Of a stretch of 64,000 nucleotides of DNA, positions 41,214 to 50,066 are shown piece by piece. How positions within the stretch are numbered: the first letter of the stretch is position 1; each line of letters starts with the position of its first letter. This DNA comes from Bradyrhizobium sp. SZCCT0148. GTDB lineage: Bacteria; Pseudomonadota; Alphaproteobacteria; Rhizobiales; Xanthobacteraceae. The notes beneath the pieces were generated by a model. That model was given only the letters and a program-made list of their open reading frames with translations, did not search any database and was not told the origin of the DNA. A program made the position numbers and the translations under genes. Location of the stretch: assembly GCF_018129985.1 (NCBI RefSeq), contig NZ_JAFCKT010000001.1, positions 186,001 through 250,000 on the forward strand, in the 5' to 3' direction.

Positions 41214-42773
41214 ATGAAGGCGTATTTCATCGGCGGTGGCATTGGATCGCTCGCGGGCGCGGCGTTCCTGATCCGCGACGCGCAGCAGGCGGGGCGTGAC
41301 ATCGTGATCTACGAGGCCCAGCCGCTGGTCGGCGGCAGCCTCGACGGCGCGCTGCTCGCGAACGGCGCCTATTCGCTGCGCGGCGGGCGCATGCTCACCA
41401 CCGACCATTACGAATGCACCTGGGATCTGCTCTCCAGCATTCCCTCGCTCGAGCATCCCGGCCTCAGCGTCCGCGACGAGACCATCGCGTTCAACCTGGA
41501 GAACCCGGCGCACTCGCAGGCGCGGCTGGTGGACCGCAACCGCTTCAAGGTCGACGTCTCGCATATGGGGTTTTCCGCGCGCGACCGGCTCGAGTTGCTG
41601 CGGCTCACCGAGGCCTCGGAAGAGGCGCTCGGCAACAGCCGCATCACCGACTGGCTCTCGCCGAAATTCTTCGAGTCCAATTTCTGGTACATGTGGCAGA
41701 CCACCTTCGCGTTCCAGCCCTGGCACAGCGCGGTCGAGCTGAAGCGCTATCTGCACCGCTTCATGAGCGAGTTTCCGCGCATCGAGACGCTCGCCGGCGT
41801 CAAGCGCACCGTCTACAATCAGTATGATGCGATCGTGCAGCCGCTGGTGGACTGGCTCAAGCGGCAAGGTGTGCAGTTCGTGCGCGGCACCGAAGTCACC
41901 GACATGGCGATCGAAGACTCGGACGGACGCCTGCGGGTGCGCCAGCTCGTGCTTGACCGCGACGGCCGCACGGCCAATGTCCGGCTCGAAGACGGCGATC
42001 TCGTGTTCTTCCAGAACGGCTCGATGACGGACGCATCGAGCCTCGGCACCATGACCGAGCCGCCGCCGCATCTGACCAAGAAAGACAGCCATGGCTGGGC
42101 GCTGTGGGAGACGATCGCGCAGGGGCGTCCCGAATTCGGCAATCCCACCGTGTTCAACAGCTCGATCCCGGAATCCTATTGGCTGTCCTTCACCGTTACC
42201 TGCTGCGATCCACGCTTCTTCGACCGGATGGAGGCGTTCTCCGGCAACAAGGCGGGCACGGGCGGCCTCGTTACGTTCAAGGATTCCAACTGGCTGATGT
42301 CGGTCGTGCTCTATCACCAGCCGCATTTCGCCGGTCAGCCGAAGAACGTCCAGGTGTTCTGGGGGTACGCGCTGCATCCCGTTCGCGTCGGCAATTTCGT
42401 CGCCAAGCCGATGTCCGAATGCGGCGGCGCGGAGATCCTGAAGGAGCTGTGCGGTCATTTGAACTTCGATCCTGCGGTGTTCGAGGACGCGATCTGCATT
42501 CCCTGCCGCATGCCCTACATCACCAGCATGTTCATGCCGCGCCATCTGGCCGACCGGCCGCTTCCGGTGCCGACGAACTCGGTCAACCTCGCCTTCGTCA
42601 GCCAGTTCGTCGAAATCCCCGACGACGTCGTGTTCACCGTGGAATATTCGGTGCGCGCGGCGCAGATGGCGGTCTATCAGCTGATGAAGATCGATCGCCC
42701 GGTGCCGCCGGTGACGCGGCACGACAAATCGCTGGCTGTAATCTTCGCGACGCTGGAGAAAGCGTTCGCGTGA
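41214..42773 (+). CDS. ohyA: Oleate hydratase (variant RGGRM motif)
   Basis: 519 residues. FAD-binding GGGIGSLAG at 7-15 and a YEAQPLVGGSLDG loop, then RGGRM at 56-60, TDHYECTWDLLSSIPSL, and WYMWQTTFAFQPWHSA, all oleate-hydratase signatures. It adds water to oleic acid to make 10-hydroxystearate with FAD as structural cofactor. In the better-studied enzymes the motif is RGGREM and the Glu is catalytic; here Met60 stands there. Some monomeric enzymes, e.g. from Rhodococcus, show a similar change as I recall. Length (about 520) fits that shorter group. Confidence 0.9.
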   Translation: MKAYFIGGGIGSLAGAAFLIRDAQQAGRDIVIYEAQPLVGGSLDGALLANGAYSLRGGRMLTTDHYECTWDLLSSIPSLEHPGLSVRDETIAFNLENPAHSQARLVDRNRFKVDVSHMGFSARDRLELLRLTEASEEALGNSRITDWLSPKFFESNFWYMWQTTFAFQPWHSAVELKRYLHRFMSEFPRIETLAGVKRTVYNQYDAIVQPLVDWLKRQGVQFVRGTEVTDMAIEDSDGRLRVRQLVLDRDGRTANVRLEDGDLVFFQNGSMTDASSLGTMTEPPPHLTKKDSHGWALWETIAQGRPEFGNPTVFNSSIPESYWLSFTVTCCDPRFFDRMEAFSGNKAGTGGLVTFKDSNWLMSVVLYHQPHFAGQPKNVQVFWGYALHPVRVGNFVAKPMSECGGAEILKELCGHLNFDPAVFEDAICIPCRMPYITSMFMPRHLADRPLPVPTNSVNLAFVSQFVEIPDDVVFTVEYSVRAAQMAVYQLMKIDRPVPPVTRHDKSLAVIFATLEKAFA

Positions 42774-42776
42774 GGG

Positions 42777-43373
42777 CTACTTGAACGGATCCTGGATCGA
42801 CGGCGCCGACTGCCGGATGCGGCGCACGCTCACCGGCGTGCCGTCGGAGACGAACAACAGTTCGTAGCGGCGGCCCTCGCTGTCGGTGGCGGAGCAGGTG
42901 ACATCGTTGACCTTCTTCGCAGCGAAATTGCCGGTCTGGCGGCAGAGGCCCGTCGAGGTCTGCTCGGCCGGCACCGGCAGGCCGTCGACCTTCGGCCGGT
43001 CCTTGGAGTTGAGCAGCATGCGGTCGATCGGCAACTCGTAGGAATTGTCGTCGGCCCGCTTGCCGTTCTCGCCCGAAAACGACACGACGTGACTGGCATC
43101 GGAAGGGTCGTCGACCGCGACCGAGAAATTGACCCGGCCCTTGTCGCCATGGGCGTAGGCGACCGTCTTGCAGGCAAAGGTGCGACCGGCGACCTTGAGC
43201 GTCTTGCAGTGGCCGGACATCAGCGCCAGCAAGTCGATGTAGGAATTCTGCGGAATTTGCGGATTGTTGACCCGAGTCGGGCTCAAAGGTTCGGCGAAAC
43301 AAGGGCTTGCCACGGCAGCAAGGGTCGCGCTCAGCACCAGCGCGGCGACCTGCGGCTGCCTGCAGACGCGCAT
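42777..43373 (-). CDS. Exported hypothetical protein
   Basis: 198 residues from the ATG at 43373 (43385 also possible). Signal peptide of about 27 residues with AAVASPCFA before the mature N-terminus EPLSPTRVNN. The mature protein has three or four cysteines (GHCKTLKVAGRTFACKT, STGLCRQTGN, VTCSATDSEG), consistent with two disulfides. No family recognised. It ends three bases after the convergent oleate hydratase, so 3' ends almost overlap. Confidence 0.72.
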   Translation of the reverse strand: MRVCRQPQVAALVLSATLAAVASPCFAEPLSPTRVNNPQIPQNSYIDLLALMSGHCKTLKVAGRTFACKTVAYAHGDKGRVNFSVAVDDPSDASHVVSFSGENGKRADDNSYELPIDRMLLNSKDRPKVDGLPVPAEQTSTGLCRQTGNFAAKKVNDVTCSATDSEGRRYELLFVSDGTPVSVRRIRQSAPSIQDPFK

Positions 43374-43538
43374 CGCGAATCCCATCCCCAAGGTGGAATC
43401 GCAAATCGATCGCGATCGCGTTTGTCCTGCAAGCTCTCTCTGGAATACCACCGCGTCACCCCGACGGCGATTCGTCCAAATCGCCCAAGCCGTCCCGCAG
43501 GCACTTGCCGTCAGGCCGGTGTTTTTTTCGTGGCAGCG

Positions 43539-44852
43539 CTAACCTGTCGCCGCCTGCCAGCGCCTGTCGCGAAGCGAGGGCCGACGGTGCAGGCGGGCGT
43601 CCAGCAGTGTGCGGGCGCGGGCGAGCTCGCCGCTGCGCATGAGGGCGACGATATAGGTGTCCTCGATCAGTTCGCGCTGGGCGTGGCTGCCGCCGATCCG
43701 CACGACCTCGCCGAGAACGGGCGCGAGCGTTTGCGCGCAAACCCCGTAATCCTCCTCGGCAAAGGCCGCCAGCGCGCGGATGATCGCAGGCACCACGGGG
43801 CCGGCCGGCAGCTTGCCCTCGGCAAGGCGCTGCTCGATGGTCGCAAGGCGCGCGCCCAGCGCGGCGTGGTTTTGCGTCGCCGCCGCGAACAGGGCCATGT
43901 GGATGTCGGCGAAGGACAGGCTCGCTTTCGGAAAGAGCCTTTGCGCGCTGACCTCGGCGTCGAGCCACAGCGCTTTCGGCACAGTGTGTCCGTATGCCGA
44001 CAGGCGCCACAGAAGCGACGCCGCGTCGGTCACGAGGTTGAGCGGCGGTGCCTGCGTGACGGACGGCTGCAGCACGTCGGCATAGATCGACAACGCGCGC
44101 GCCGCATCGCCATGCTCCAGTGCGCCAAGCGCCTGGTGCCAGCGGATATGCCCGTGCAGGATTCCGGCGCGGTCGTAAGAGGGAATCCAGTCGTCGACGA
44201 GGCGGTCGGCCGCCTCGATCGAACCGTCTTCGAACATCGCGTGCAGCACCGCATGCGCGGCGTGGGCGTTGGCCCGGCGCATATTGAAGCCGCGCTCGGT
44301 CACGGCGCGGCCGCGTGCGACGTCGCCATTCTCCGTCATCGCCCAACCGGCCATGGTGAGAAACCACCAGTCCTCGCCGTAACGCTGCGCCACGCGCTCG
44401 CACAGCTCATGCCGCGCGCGGTCGTGGTCGGCCATGCCGGAGAAGGCGAACAGTCCGAACGCACCGAGCGGCAGCGACAGCACCAGGGCATCGCGCGGCC
44501 AGCTCTCGATGTGTCTCAGCGTCGATGCGATCGCCTCAGGCAGCCGTCCCTCGATCGCCAGCGCCAGCGTCTCGACATGCGAGCGCTCGCGCTCCGTGCC
44601 GCGCCTGGCGACCAGCTCGCGCGCGTGCGCCGCCTTGCTCCGGGCCAGATCGCCCTGCTGGTAGAAGGCGTGCACGCGGGCACGGGCGATATGGGGAAGC
44701 GCGAAATCCGGGTCGGCCGCAATCGCGCGCTCCAGCGTCTCCGCCGTGCCGGTCCAACCCGCGAGCATGAGATCGACGCCTTCGCGATAGGCGGATGCGG
44801 CCGCATCGGAGTTGGTGGAGAGCGGCAGGCCGTAGCGATCTTCGAGCGCCAT
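43539..44852 (-). CDS. TPR protein, TTC38-like
   Basis: 437 residues, helical throughout. AGWTGTAETLERAIAADPDFALPHIARARVHAFYQQGDLARSKAAHARE has TPR-like repeats; HAAHAVLHAMFEDGSIEAADRLVDDW resembles the conserved middle of tetratricopeptide repeat protein 38 homologues (HVLEMSG region). No signal peptide. Bacterial TTC38 relatives have no known function. It starts 16 bp after the aldo/keto reductase-side gene boundary and may be cotranscribed with the upstream aldo/keto reductase gene. Confidence 0.82.
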   Translation of the reverse strand: MALEDRYGLPLSTNSDAAASAYREGVDLMLAGWTGTAETLERAIAADPDFALPHIARARVHAFYQQGDLARSKAAHARELVARRGTERERSHVETLALAIEGRLPEAIASTLRHIESWPRDALVLSLPLGAFGLFAFSGMADHDRARHELCERVAQRYGEDWWFLTMAGWAMTENGDVARGRAVTERGFNMRRANAHAAHAVLHAMFEDGSIEAADRLVDDWIPSYDRAGILHGHIRWHQALGALEHGDAARALSIYADVLQPSVTQAPPLNLVTDAASLLWRLSAYGHTVPKALWLDAEVSAQRLFPKASLSFADIHMALFAAATQNHAALGARLATIEQRLAEGKLPAGPVVPAIIRALAAFAEEDYGVCAQTLAPVLGEVVRIGGSHAQRELIEDTYIVALMRSGELARARTLLDARLHRRPSLRDRRWQAATG

Positions 44853-44867
44853 CGTCGCCTCCCCCTC

Positions 44868-45890
44868 TCACGCCGTCCGCGCGCGGCGGCCTTCGATCGG
44901 GTAGGCGGGATCGTTGTAGCCGGGCGTCGAAGGGTGGCCCGGCACGACCAGCCGGTCGATCAGGGCCTCGTCGTCGGCGGTGAAGCGATAGTCGAGCGCG
45001 CTGATGTAGCCGTCCCACTGCTCCTCGGTCCGGGGGCCGGCGATGACGGCTGAGACGAAGGCGGAGTTGAGTACCCAGGCGACCGCGAACTGGCCGGCCG
45101 AAATGCCTTTCTTCTCGGCATGAGACTTGATTTCCTGCGCAAGTTGCAGTGATTCCGGCCGCCATTCGGTCTGCATCATGCGAGTGTCATTCCGGCCGGC
45201 GCGCGTTTCCCTGTCGGGCGCGGCATCCGGCTTGTATTTGCCGGTGAGCACGCCGCGCGCCAGCGGACTGTAGGGCACGATGCCGAGGCCGTAATAGGAG
45301 CAGGCCGGGAAGTGCTCGACCTCGGGCATGCGGTTCATCGCATTGTAATAGGGCTGGCTCACCGCGGGTCGGTCGATGCCGAGGCGATCACAGATGTTGC
45401 AGATCTCGGCAACGCGCCAGGCCCGATAGTTCGATACGCCGAAATAGCGTACCTTGCCGGCGCGGATCAGGTCGCCCATCGCGCGCACCGTCTCCTCCAG
45501 CGCCGTCGCATGGTCTTCCTTGTGCAGATAGTAGATATCGATGTAATCGGTGCCGAGCCGCTTGAGGCTCTCGTCGGCGGCTTGCAACACCCAGCGCCGT
45601 GACAGCCCGCCGCGATTGGGATCCTTGCCTATCCCAGCGTTCATGGGATTGGCGAGTTTCGTCGCGAGCACCCAGGCGTGGCGATTGCTTGCGATGGCGC
45701 GGCCGACGACCTCCTCGGAGCCCCCCTTCGAATAAGCGTCCGCCGTGTCGATGAAATTGATCCCTGCGCCGTGCGCCTTGTCGACGATCCGTTTCGACGC
45801 GGCTTCATCGGTCGGGCCGCCGAACATCATGGTGCCCAGGCAGATCGGCGACACTTTCAGGCCGCTGCGGCCGAGCTGACGGTATTGCAT
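44868..45890 (-). CDS. Aldo/keto reductase
   Basis: 340 residues from the ATG at 45890; the open frame upstream is not conserved. A NADPH-dependent TIM-barrel enzyme with the catalytic tetrad Asp48, Tyr53, Lys78 and His123 (FIDTADAYSKG, ATKL, YYLHKED). The start MQYRQLGRSGLKVSPICLGTMMFGG matches the YajO/AKR11-12-like group. Substrate unknown, commonly small aldehydes or ketones. Precedes the TPR gene by 15 bp on the same strand. Confidence 0.9.
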   Translation of the reverse strand: MQYRQLGRSGLKVSPICLGTMMFGGPTDEAASKRIVDKAHGAGINFIDTADAYSKGGSEEVVGRAIASNRHAWVLATKLANPMNAGIGKDPNRGGLSRRWVLQAADESLKRLGTDYIDIYYLHKEDHATALEETVRAMGDLIRAGKVRYFGVSNYRAWRVAEICNICDRLGIDRPAVSQPYYNAMNRMPEVEHFPACSYYGLGIVPYSPLARGVLTGKYKPDAAPDRETRAGRNDTRMMQTEWRPESLQLAQEIKSHAEKKGISAGQFAVAWVLNSAFVSAVIAGPRTEEQWDGYISALDYRFTADDEALIDRLVVPGHPSTPGYNDPAYPIEGRRARTA

Positions 45891-45937
45891 GGGCGTCCTC
45901 AACGCTTTCGTTGGGGCGCAGCATAGCCAGCTAGAGC

Positions 45938-46018
45938 CGTCATTGCGAGCGTAACGAAGCAATTCAGAGCTGCGTCCGCGGAAAGATGCTGGATTGCTTC
46001 ACTGCGTTCGCAATGACC
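45938..46018. repeat. Palindromic intergenic element, family B (second copy)
   Basis: Ends cgtcattgcgagcg and cgttcgcaatgac are inverted, with the same gaagcaat...ggattgcttc arms and tccgcggaaagat core as 14040-14126. Confidence 0.8.
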
Positions 46019-46050
46019 AGGTTGGGGCACGCTCATGCGTCATACTCGGT

Positions 46051-46150
46051 GTCATCGCCCGCGAAGGCGTGCGATCCAGTATTCCAGAGACGGCGCTGGG
46101 ATAGGGAGAGGCCGCGGCGTACTGGATTCCCCGCCTTTGCGGGGAATGAC
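46051..46150. repeat. Palindromic intergenic element, family C
   Basis: Begins gtcatcgcccgcgaaggcg and ends with cgcctttgcggggaatgac in inverse order, with gatccagt/actggatt arms inside. A half copy (gtcatgcccgcgaaggc) is at about 48598-48632. Confidence 0.65.
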
Positions 46151-46181
46151 AGCGAGGTGCGTGGTTGCGGCCTGACGACGC

Positions 46182-46619
46182 CTAGCCCGGGCCCTTCAAG
46201 ATCTTGAACACGCCGTTCGCCATCACGATGCAGCGACCATCCACGGTCACCTCGGTGCTCATGAAGATCAGGCTGCGGGTCGCGCGCACCACGTGGGGGC
46301 GGGAGATCAGGATGTCGCCGATCTGACCAGCCTCGACGAAATGGGTGTCGAGCTGCACCGTCGCCATGTATTCCTTGCCGGAGACGTAGCGGGCGGTCAT
46401 GCCGCAGGTGCGATCGGCGAAGGTCATCATCACGCCGCCCTGGACCATGCCGCGGCGGTTGTGGTGCTTGTCCTCGGTCGCGAGCGCGAACTCGTAATGA
46501 CCGTCGACCTTGCGCTCCCACAGGGGCCCGATCAGGTGCATGAAGCCGGTGGTTTCGAGGATGCTCCAGCCGTCTGATTTGAGCCTTGTCGCGGCCTTGC
46601 TCGTCATCTTTTCGTACAT
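46182..46619 (-). CDS. PaaI-type hotdog thioesterase
   Basis: 145 residues from the ATG at 46619; ATG 46649 and TTG 46673 are alternatives but would nearly abut the divergent Nudix gene. Hotdog fold with HHNRRGMVQGGVMMTFADRTCGM (the helix and active-site GGVxxxxAD motif) and DTHFVEAGQIGDIL. It hydrolyses acyl-CoA thioesters; the acyl group is unknown. Divergent from a Nudix hydrolase gene, with a short shared promoter region. Confidence 0.86.
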   Translation of the reverse strand: MYEKMTSKAATRLKSDGWSILETTGFMHLIGPLWERKVDGHYEFALATEDKHHNRRGMVQGGVMMTFADRTCGMTARYVSGKEYMATVQLDTHFVEAGQIGDILISRPHVVRATRSLIFMSTEVTVDGRCIVMANGVFKILKGPG

Positions 46620-46678
46620 CCCTGCAACGCGTCTCTCTCCTCGTTTCATCAGATGCGGTCCTGGTGTAGTCAAGCATC

Positions 46679-47305
46679 ATGAGACCTTTTGGAGATGCCA
46701 CCAGACGGAATATCGAAGCCGCCTGCGCCTCCTTCGCGCGGCTGCCTGACGAGGCTGCGCCGTCGGCGCTGAAGCGCGCCGCGGTGGTGCTCGCGCTGAC
46801 TGAAGCCAATGAGGGCGATGACACCGCCTTCCTGCTCACCAAGCGCGCATCGAGCCTGCGCGCGCATCGCGGTCAGTGGGCGCTGCCGGGCGGACGCTGC
46901 GATGCCGGCGAGACGCCGGTCGAGGCGGCGTTGCGGGAGCTCGACGAGGAGCTCGCGCTCAAGCTTTCTGCCGACGCGGTGCTCGGTCTGCTCGACGATT
47001 ATCCGACCCGCTCCGGCTATCTCATCACTCCGGTGGTGGTGTGGGCGGCCGACAGCGCCGCGATCAGGCCAAACCCGGACGAGGTCGCCTCCGTCTATCG
47101 TATCGCGCTCGACACGATCGAGCGCGACGAGGCGTTCGATTTCGCGGCGATCCCCGAAAGCACCCGCCGCGTCATCCGCTTTCATCACCAGATGAGCCTG
47201 ATCCACGCGCCGACGGCCGCCCTGATCTACCAGTTCCGCGAGGTGCTGGCCGGGCGGCAGACCCGCGTTACCGAGCTGGAACAGCCGGTTTTCGCCTGGA
47301 AATGA
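46679..47305 (+). CDS. Nudix hydrolase, CoA pyrophosphatase type
   Basis: 208 residues. Complete Nudix box GRCDAGETPVEAALRELDEE with the catalytic glutamates (G-x5-E-x7-REL-xEE) after LPGG. TKRASSLRAHRGQWALPGG and the LxxxxRxxHxGQ pattern are typical of NUDT7/8-like CoA diphosphatases, which cut CoA or acyl-CoA to phosphopantetheine and 3',5'-ADP. The pairing with a divergent acyl-CoA thioesterase fits CoA-ester housekeeping. Confidence 0.88.
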   Translation: MRPFGDATRRNIEAACASFARLPDEAAPSALKRAAVVLALTEANEGDDTAFLLTKRASSLRAHRGQWALPGGRCDAGETPVEAALRELDEELALKLSADAVLGLLDDYPTRSGYLITPVVVWAADSAAIRPNPDEVASVYRIALDTIERDEAFDFAAIPESTRRVIRFHHQMSLIHAPTAALIYQFREVLAGRQTRVTELEQPVFAWK

Positions 47306-47358
47306 AGGTAAACGGCACGTTAACGTGACGGTTACCGGATGCCTGCTAAGAGGGCAGC

Positions 47359-48573
47359 ATGCATCATTCGATTCGAAACAAGCTTGCGCTGGTTCCACTT
47401 GCGCTCACCTTGCTCGTGCCTGCTGCGCGTGGCGAGACCGACGCGCTGCCGCCGACGGTCCGCAATGCCAATGCCCAGCTGCTGTCGCAGTTTTTCGCGC
47501 AAAGCGCGGGGGCTTCGCCCGCTGTGCTCGAATATCGCCGCAAGCTTGCGGAATATCAGGCGGCGCGCGCGGCCTTCGACGCCGAGGCCGGTGCCTATTG
47601 GAGCCAGATCTCGGAGAAGCGGAAGGGCCGTAACGCCAAGCGGCGCAGCGGGCAGCAGGTCACGCTCGACGATTACGTGCTGGAGCATCCGCCGCTCTAT
47701 AACGGGCCGAAGAAGCCGGTCAATCCGGAGCCGGAGGAGACGCCGGACCGTCCCGCGAAGAAGCCGATCCCGGTGGTCGCCGATTTCCTGCGCGCGGCGC
47801 AGGAGCTCTACCAGTTCACGCCGCAGCGCCCGGCGAGCGAGATCGAGTTCAAGCGCGCCTATGCGCGCTACGCGCTGGCCTCCGGGCTGACCCGGGAGCA
47901 GGCGGTGCGGGTGTATTCGTTCGAGACCGGCGGCACCGGCAATCATGACGTGCAGGCGGGAATCGAGCATGGCGGCAAGCGCGCGATCTCGACCGCGATG
48001 GGCTACAACCAGCTCCTGACCACCAACAGCGTCGAGCTGCTGGCAGAGCAGGGGCATGAACTCATTCGCGCGCTCTCCGAGAAGGTGGCGCGGACGTCGG
48101 GACCGGCGCGCCAGTCGCTCGAGCACAAGCTCGTCGTGCTGAAGAAGATGGTGGCGCATGCGAAGTCCGTGCCCGACACCTGGTCGGAGCACGAGAAGAT
48201 CGGCAACACCGCGCAGGGCTGGGCCATGCATGCCATGGTGCTCGACATCGATGTCGGGCCGATGCTGCAGACCCACAAGCTCCTGACCTCGGTGCTGTTC
48301 GCCCGCGCCAAAGGCTACACCCGACCGCTCACCGCAGCCGAGCTCGAGATGATGAACCTCACCGGCGATGGCACCGGGCTCGATATGGTGACGATGCCGC
48401 AGGCCATGCGCGAGCAGGTGCCGACCTCGAACTTCTTCCAGCGCGGCGGTTACGAGCGCAACCCGGTTGCGATCCGGCACAACACCGTGGCGAAGCTGCT
48501 CGCCGTGACGGACGACCGGATGGATTCGAACAGCAACAAACCTGGCGCAAGGGAGATGGCGGCGGCGTTCTAA
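47359..48573 (+). CDS. Exported hypothetical protein with a lysozyme-like segment
   Basis: 404 residues; signal peptide about 1-25 (LALVPLALTLLVPAARG). A helical, charged N-terminal region precedes a central domain SGLTREQAVRVYSFETGGTGNHDVQAG with AISTAMGYNQLL, reminiscent of lysozyme-like proteins where a glutamate (here in FETGG) starts a glycoside-cleaving site and a GYNQL/GxxQ motif follows. The assignment is weak. A lytic transglycosylase, or a peptidoglycan-binding relative, is the best guess. Confidence 0.72.
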   Translation: MHHSIRNKLALVPLALTLLVPAARGETDALPPTVRNANAQLLSQFFAQSAGASPAVLEYRRKLAEYQAARAAFDAEAGAYWSQISEKRKGRNAKRRSGQQVTLDDYVLEHPPLYNGPKKPVNPEPEETPDRPAKKPIPVVADFLRAAQELYQFTPQRPASEIEFKRAYARYALASGLTREQAVRVYSFETGGTGNHDVQAGIEHGGKRAISTAMGYNQLLTTNSVELLAEQGHELIRALSEKVARTSGPARQSLEHKLVVLKKMVAHAKSVPDTWSEHEKIGNTAQGWAMHAMVLDIDVGPMLQTHKLLTSVLFARAKGYTRPLTAAELEMMNLTGDGTGLDMVTMPQAMREQVPTSNFFQRGGYERNPVAIRHNTVAKLLAVTDDRMDSNSNKPGAREMAAAF

Positions 48574-48735
48574 AAGCGTTTGCCATGACCTCCGCTGTCA
48601 TGCCCGCGAAGGCAGGGCATCCAGGACGCCGCGGCCTCTCGATTCAGGCACAACTGTCGCCCCAGTGCGCAATTGCGCACGAGGCGGACGAGACCTGAGT
48701 GCTAAGCGCCGCTATCGCCTGCCAGCTCAAGCCTT

Positions 48736-49050
48736 TTACTGATCCGGGCCAAACTTGAACTTGCCGTCGCCTTCCAGGTATGGGCCGCTGCGCATATAGA
48801 GTTGGCCGTTATGCCCGATGAAGAACAGCGTGCCCCGCGGGACCTTCTTGGCGCCCTTCAGGAGCTCGCCGGCGTTGCTCGTGCCCATCTTGTAGGAAAA
48901 GGTCTTGCCGTCCTTGTCATAGGCGTAGCCCGTGTCGGGCTTGAGCTCCCACGGCGTCGCCGGGGCTTGCGCGAAAGCAGGCCCGGCGAAGGCGCCGAGC
49001 GTTACGAGTGCTGCCGAAACAAATGCAAATGTCTTGGTTGAAAATGCCAT
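48736..49050 (-). CDS. Exported small hypothetical protein
   Basis: 104 residues with a clear signal peptide (FAFVSAALVTLGAFAGPAFA, cleavage at AFA-QA). The mature 76 residues (WELKPDTGYAYDKDGKTFSYKMG, LFFIGHNGQLYMRSG) look like a small periplasmic beta protein. No cysteine, no family recognised. Monocistronic; a half family C repeat lies downstream. Confidence 0.75.
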   Translation of the reverse strand: MAFSTKTFAFVSAALVTLGAFAGPAFAQAPATPWELKPDTGYAYDKDGKTFSYKMGTSNAGELLKGAKKVPRGTLFFIGHNGQLYMRSGPYLEGDGKFKFGPDQ

Positions 49051-49245
49051 GATCCCATCCTCCCCGCCGTTGGGGCATCGGGCTTGAACAAATCACGAAC
49101 GGCATATCAGGGTCAATTTGCGAAAGCGCCGCAGCGCTTCACGTCTTGCCCAGCAGTTTGTGATTTTCCCTTCGTCCCCTCGCGACTATGTTCCGCTTTC
49201 CGTCTAGAACGCAACTCGACAAAACCATTGGCAGGGATGATTCGG

Positions 49246-49725
49246 ATGCGCCATGTGATTAAACTTTGCTGGGCTGCTGCATTGTCGTTGACGGCGCTCG
49301 CGCCGGCGGCCCAGGCCGATGATTACCAGCTCAGCCACAACCAGCGCATTTCGTGCAGCCGCGGCCTTGCCCCGGGCAAGCTGAACACGGCGACCTGCAA
49401 ATCCTACACCTATCTCTTCAACACCAAGACCTCGGAATACTTCCGCTGCCAGGTGTCGCTGGCGCTGACCCGCGACAACAAGGAAGTCATCAACGTCCAG
49501 ACCGACGGAGGCTGCACCAAGAAGCCGCGCATCTTCGAGACCGACGGCAAGTATGATTTCGACGCGACCGAGACCGAGCCGCCGAACACCAATTCGTTCT
49601 TCGGCCCCGGCGGCTATTCGGTCTGGGCCGCCGACGTCGGCGCACAGAAGATCCGCGGCTGCATCACCATCTCGTCCGGCCTCGGTTCCGACATCTCCAA
49701 GTGCCTGGACATGACGTTCCAGTGA
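49246..49725 (+). CDS. Exported hypothetical protein with disulfides
   Basis: 159 residues from the ATG at 49246, nine bases after GCAGGG (ATG 49237 is the alternative). Signal peptide to about residue 24 (LAPAAQA-DD). Five cysteines in the mature part (ISCSRGLAPG, ATCKSYT, FRCQVSL, GGCTKKP, GCITISSG, KCLDM), so disulfides are likely. No family recognised. The 340 bp after it contain a degenerate repeat at about 49770-49850 and the promoter of the TAXI gene. Confidence 0.73.
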   Translation: MRHVIKLCWAAALSLTALAPAAQADDYQLSHNQRISCSRGLAPGKLNTATCKSYTYLFNTKTSEYFRCQVSLALTRDNKEVINVQTDGGCTKKPRIFETDGKYDFDATETEPPNTNSFFGPGGYSVWAADVGAQKIRGCITISSGLGSDISKCLDMTFQ

Positions 49726-49769
49726 GGGCGCCGCACCTGCCAACAGCGAGCCGCCGCAGATTGGCCGGG

Positions 49770-49850
49770 TCCGAGAAAGCCCTCGTCCTTCGGACAACAG
49801 CTCCCGCGGCCTCCTCACGATGAGGCTGTATGCAGCCTTCCCTGCCGAAA
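49770..49850. repeat. Degenerate intergenic element, family F
   Basis: Contains ctcgtccttcgga and cctcctcacgatgaggctg, remnants of the frequent alphaproteobacterial ctcctcaccatgagg-type intergenic palindrome. Within the 341 bp gap before the TAXI gene nothing else is recognised apart from the ribosome site. Confidence 0.4.
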
Positions 49851-50066
49851 TGGTGCTACGCACTCCGCCTTTAGCTTGAGGGCGCGCCGTTGGCGGGCCC
49901 TCATAGGATGTGCCGCTAGCGACTGCGCCACCTCGCCGCACCCGCGGGTTCCCGAAAAATCGAGCCGGATCGGCCGTTTACCGCAGCTCAGCTTTATCTT
50001 TTGGATGGGTTGACCCGCATCCCTCATCCGGCCAATTTCGCCGCCGGTTTGGGGAGAACAACAACC

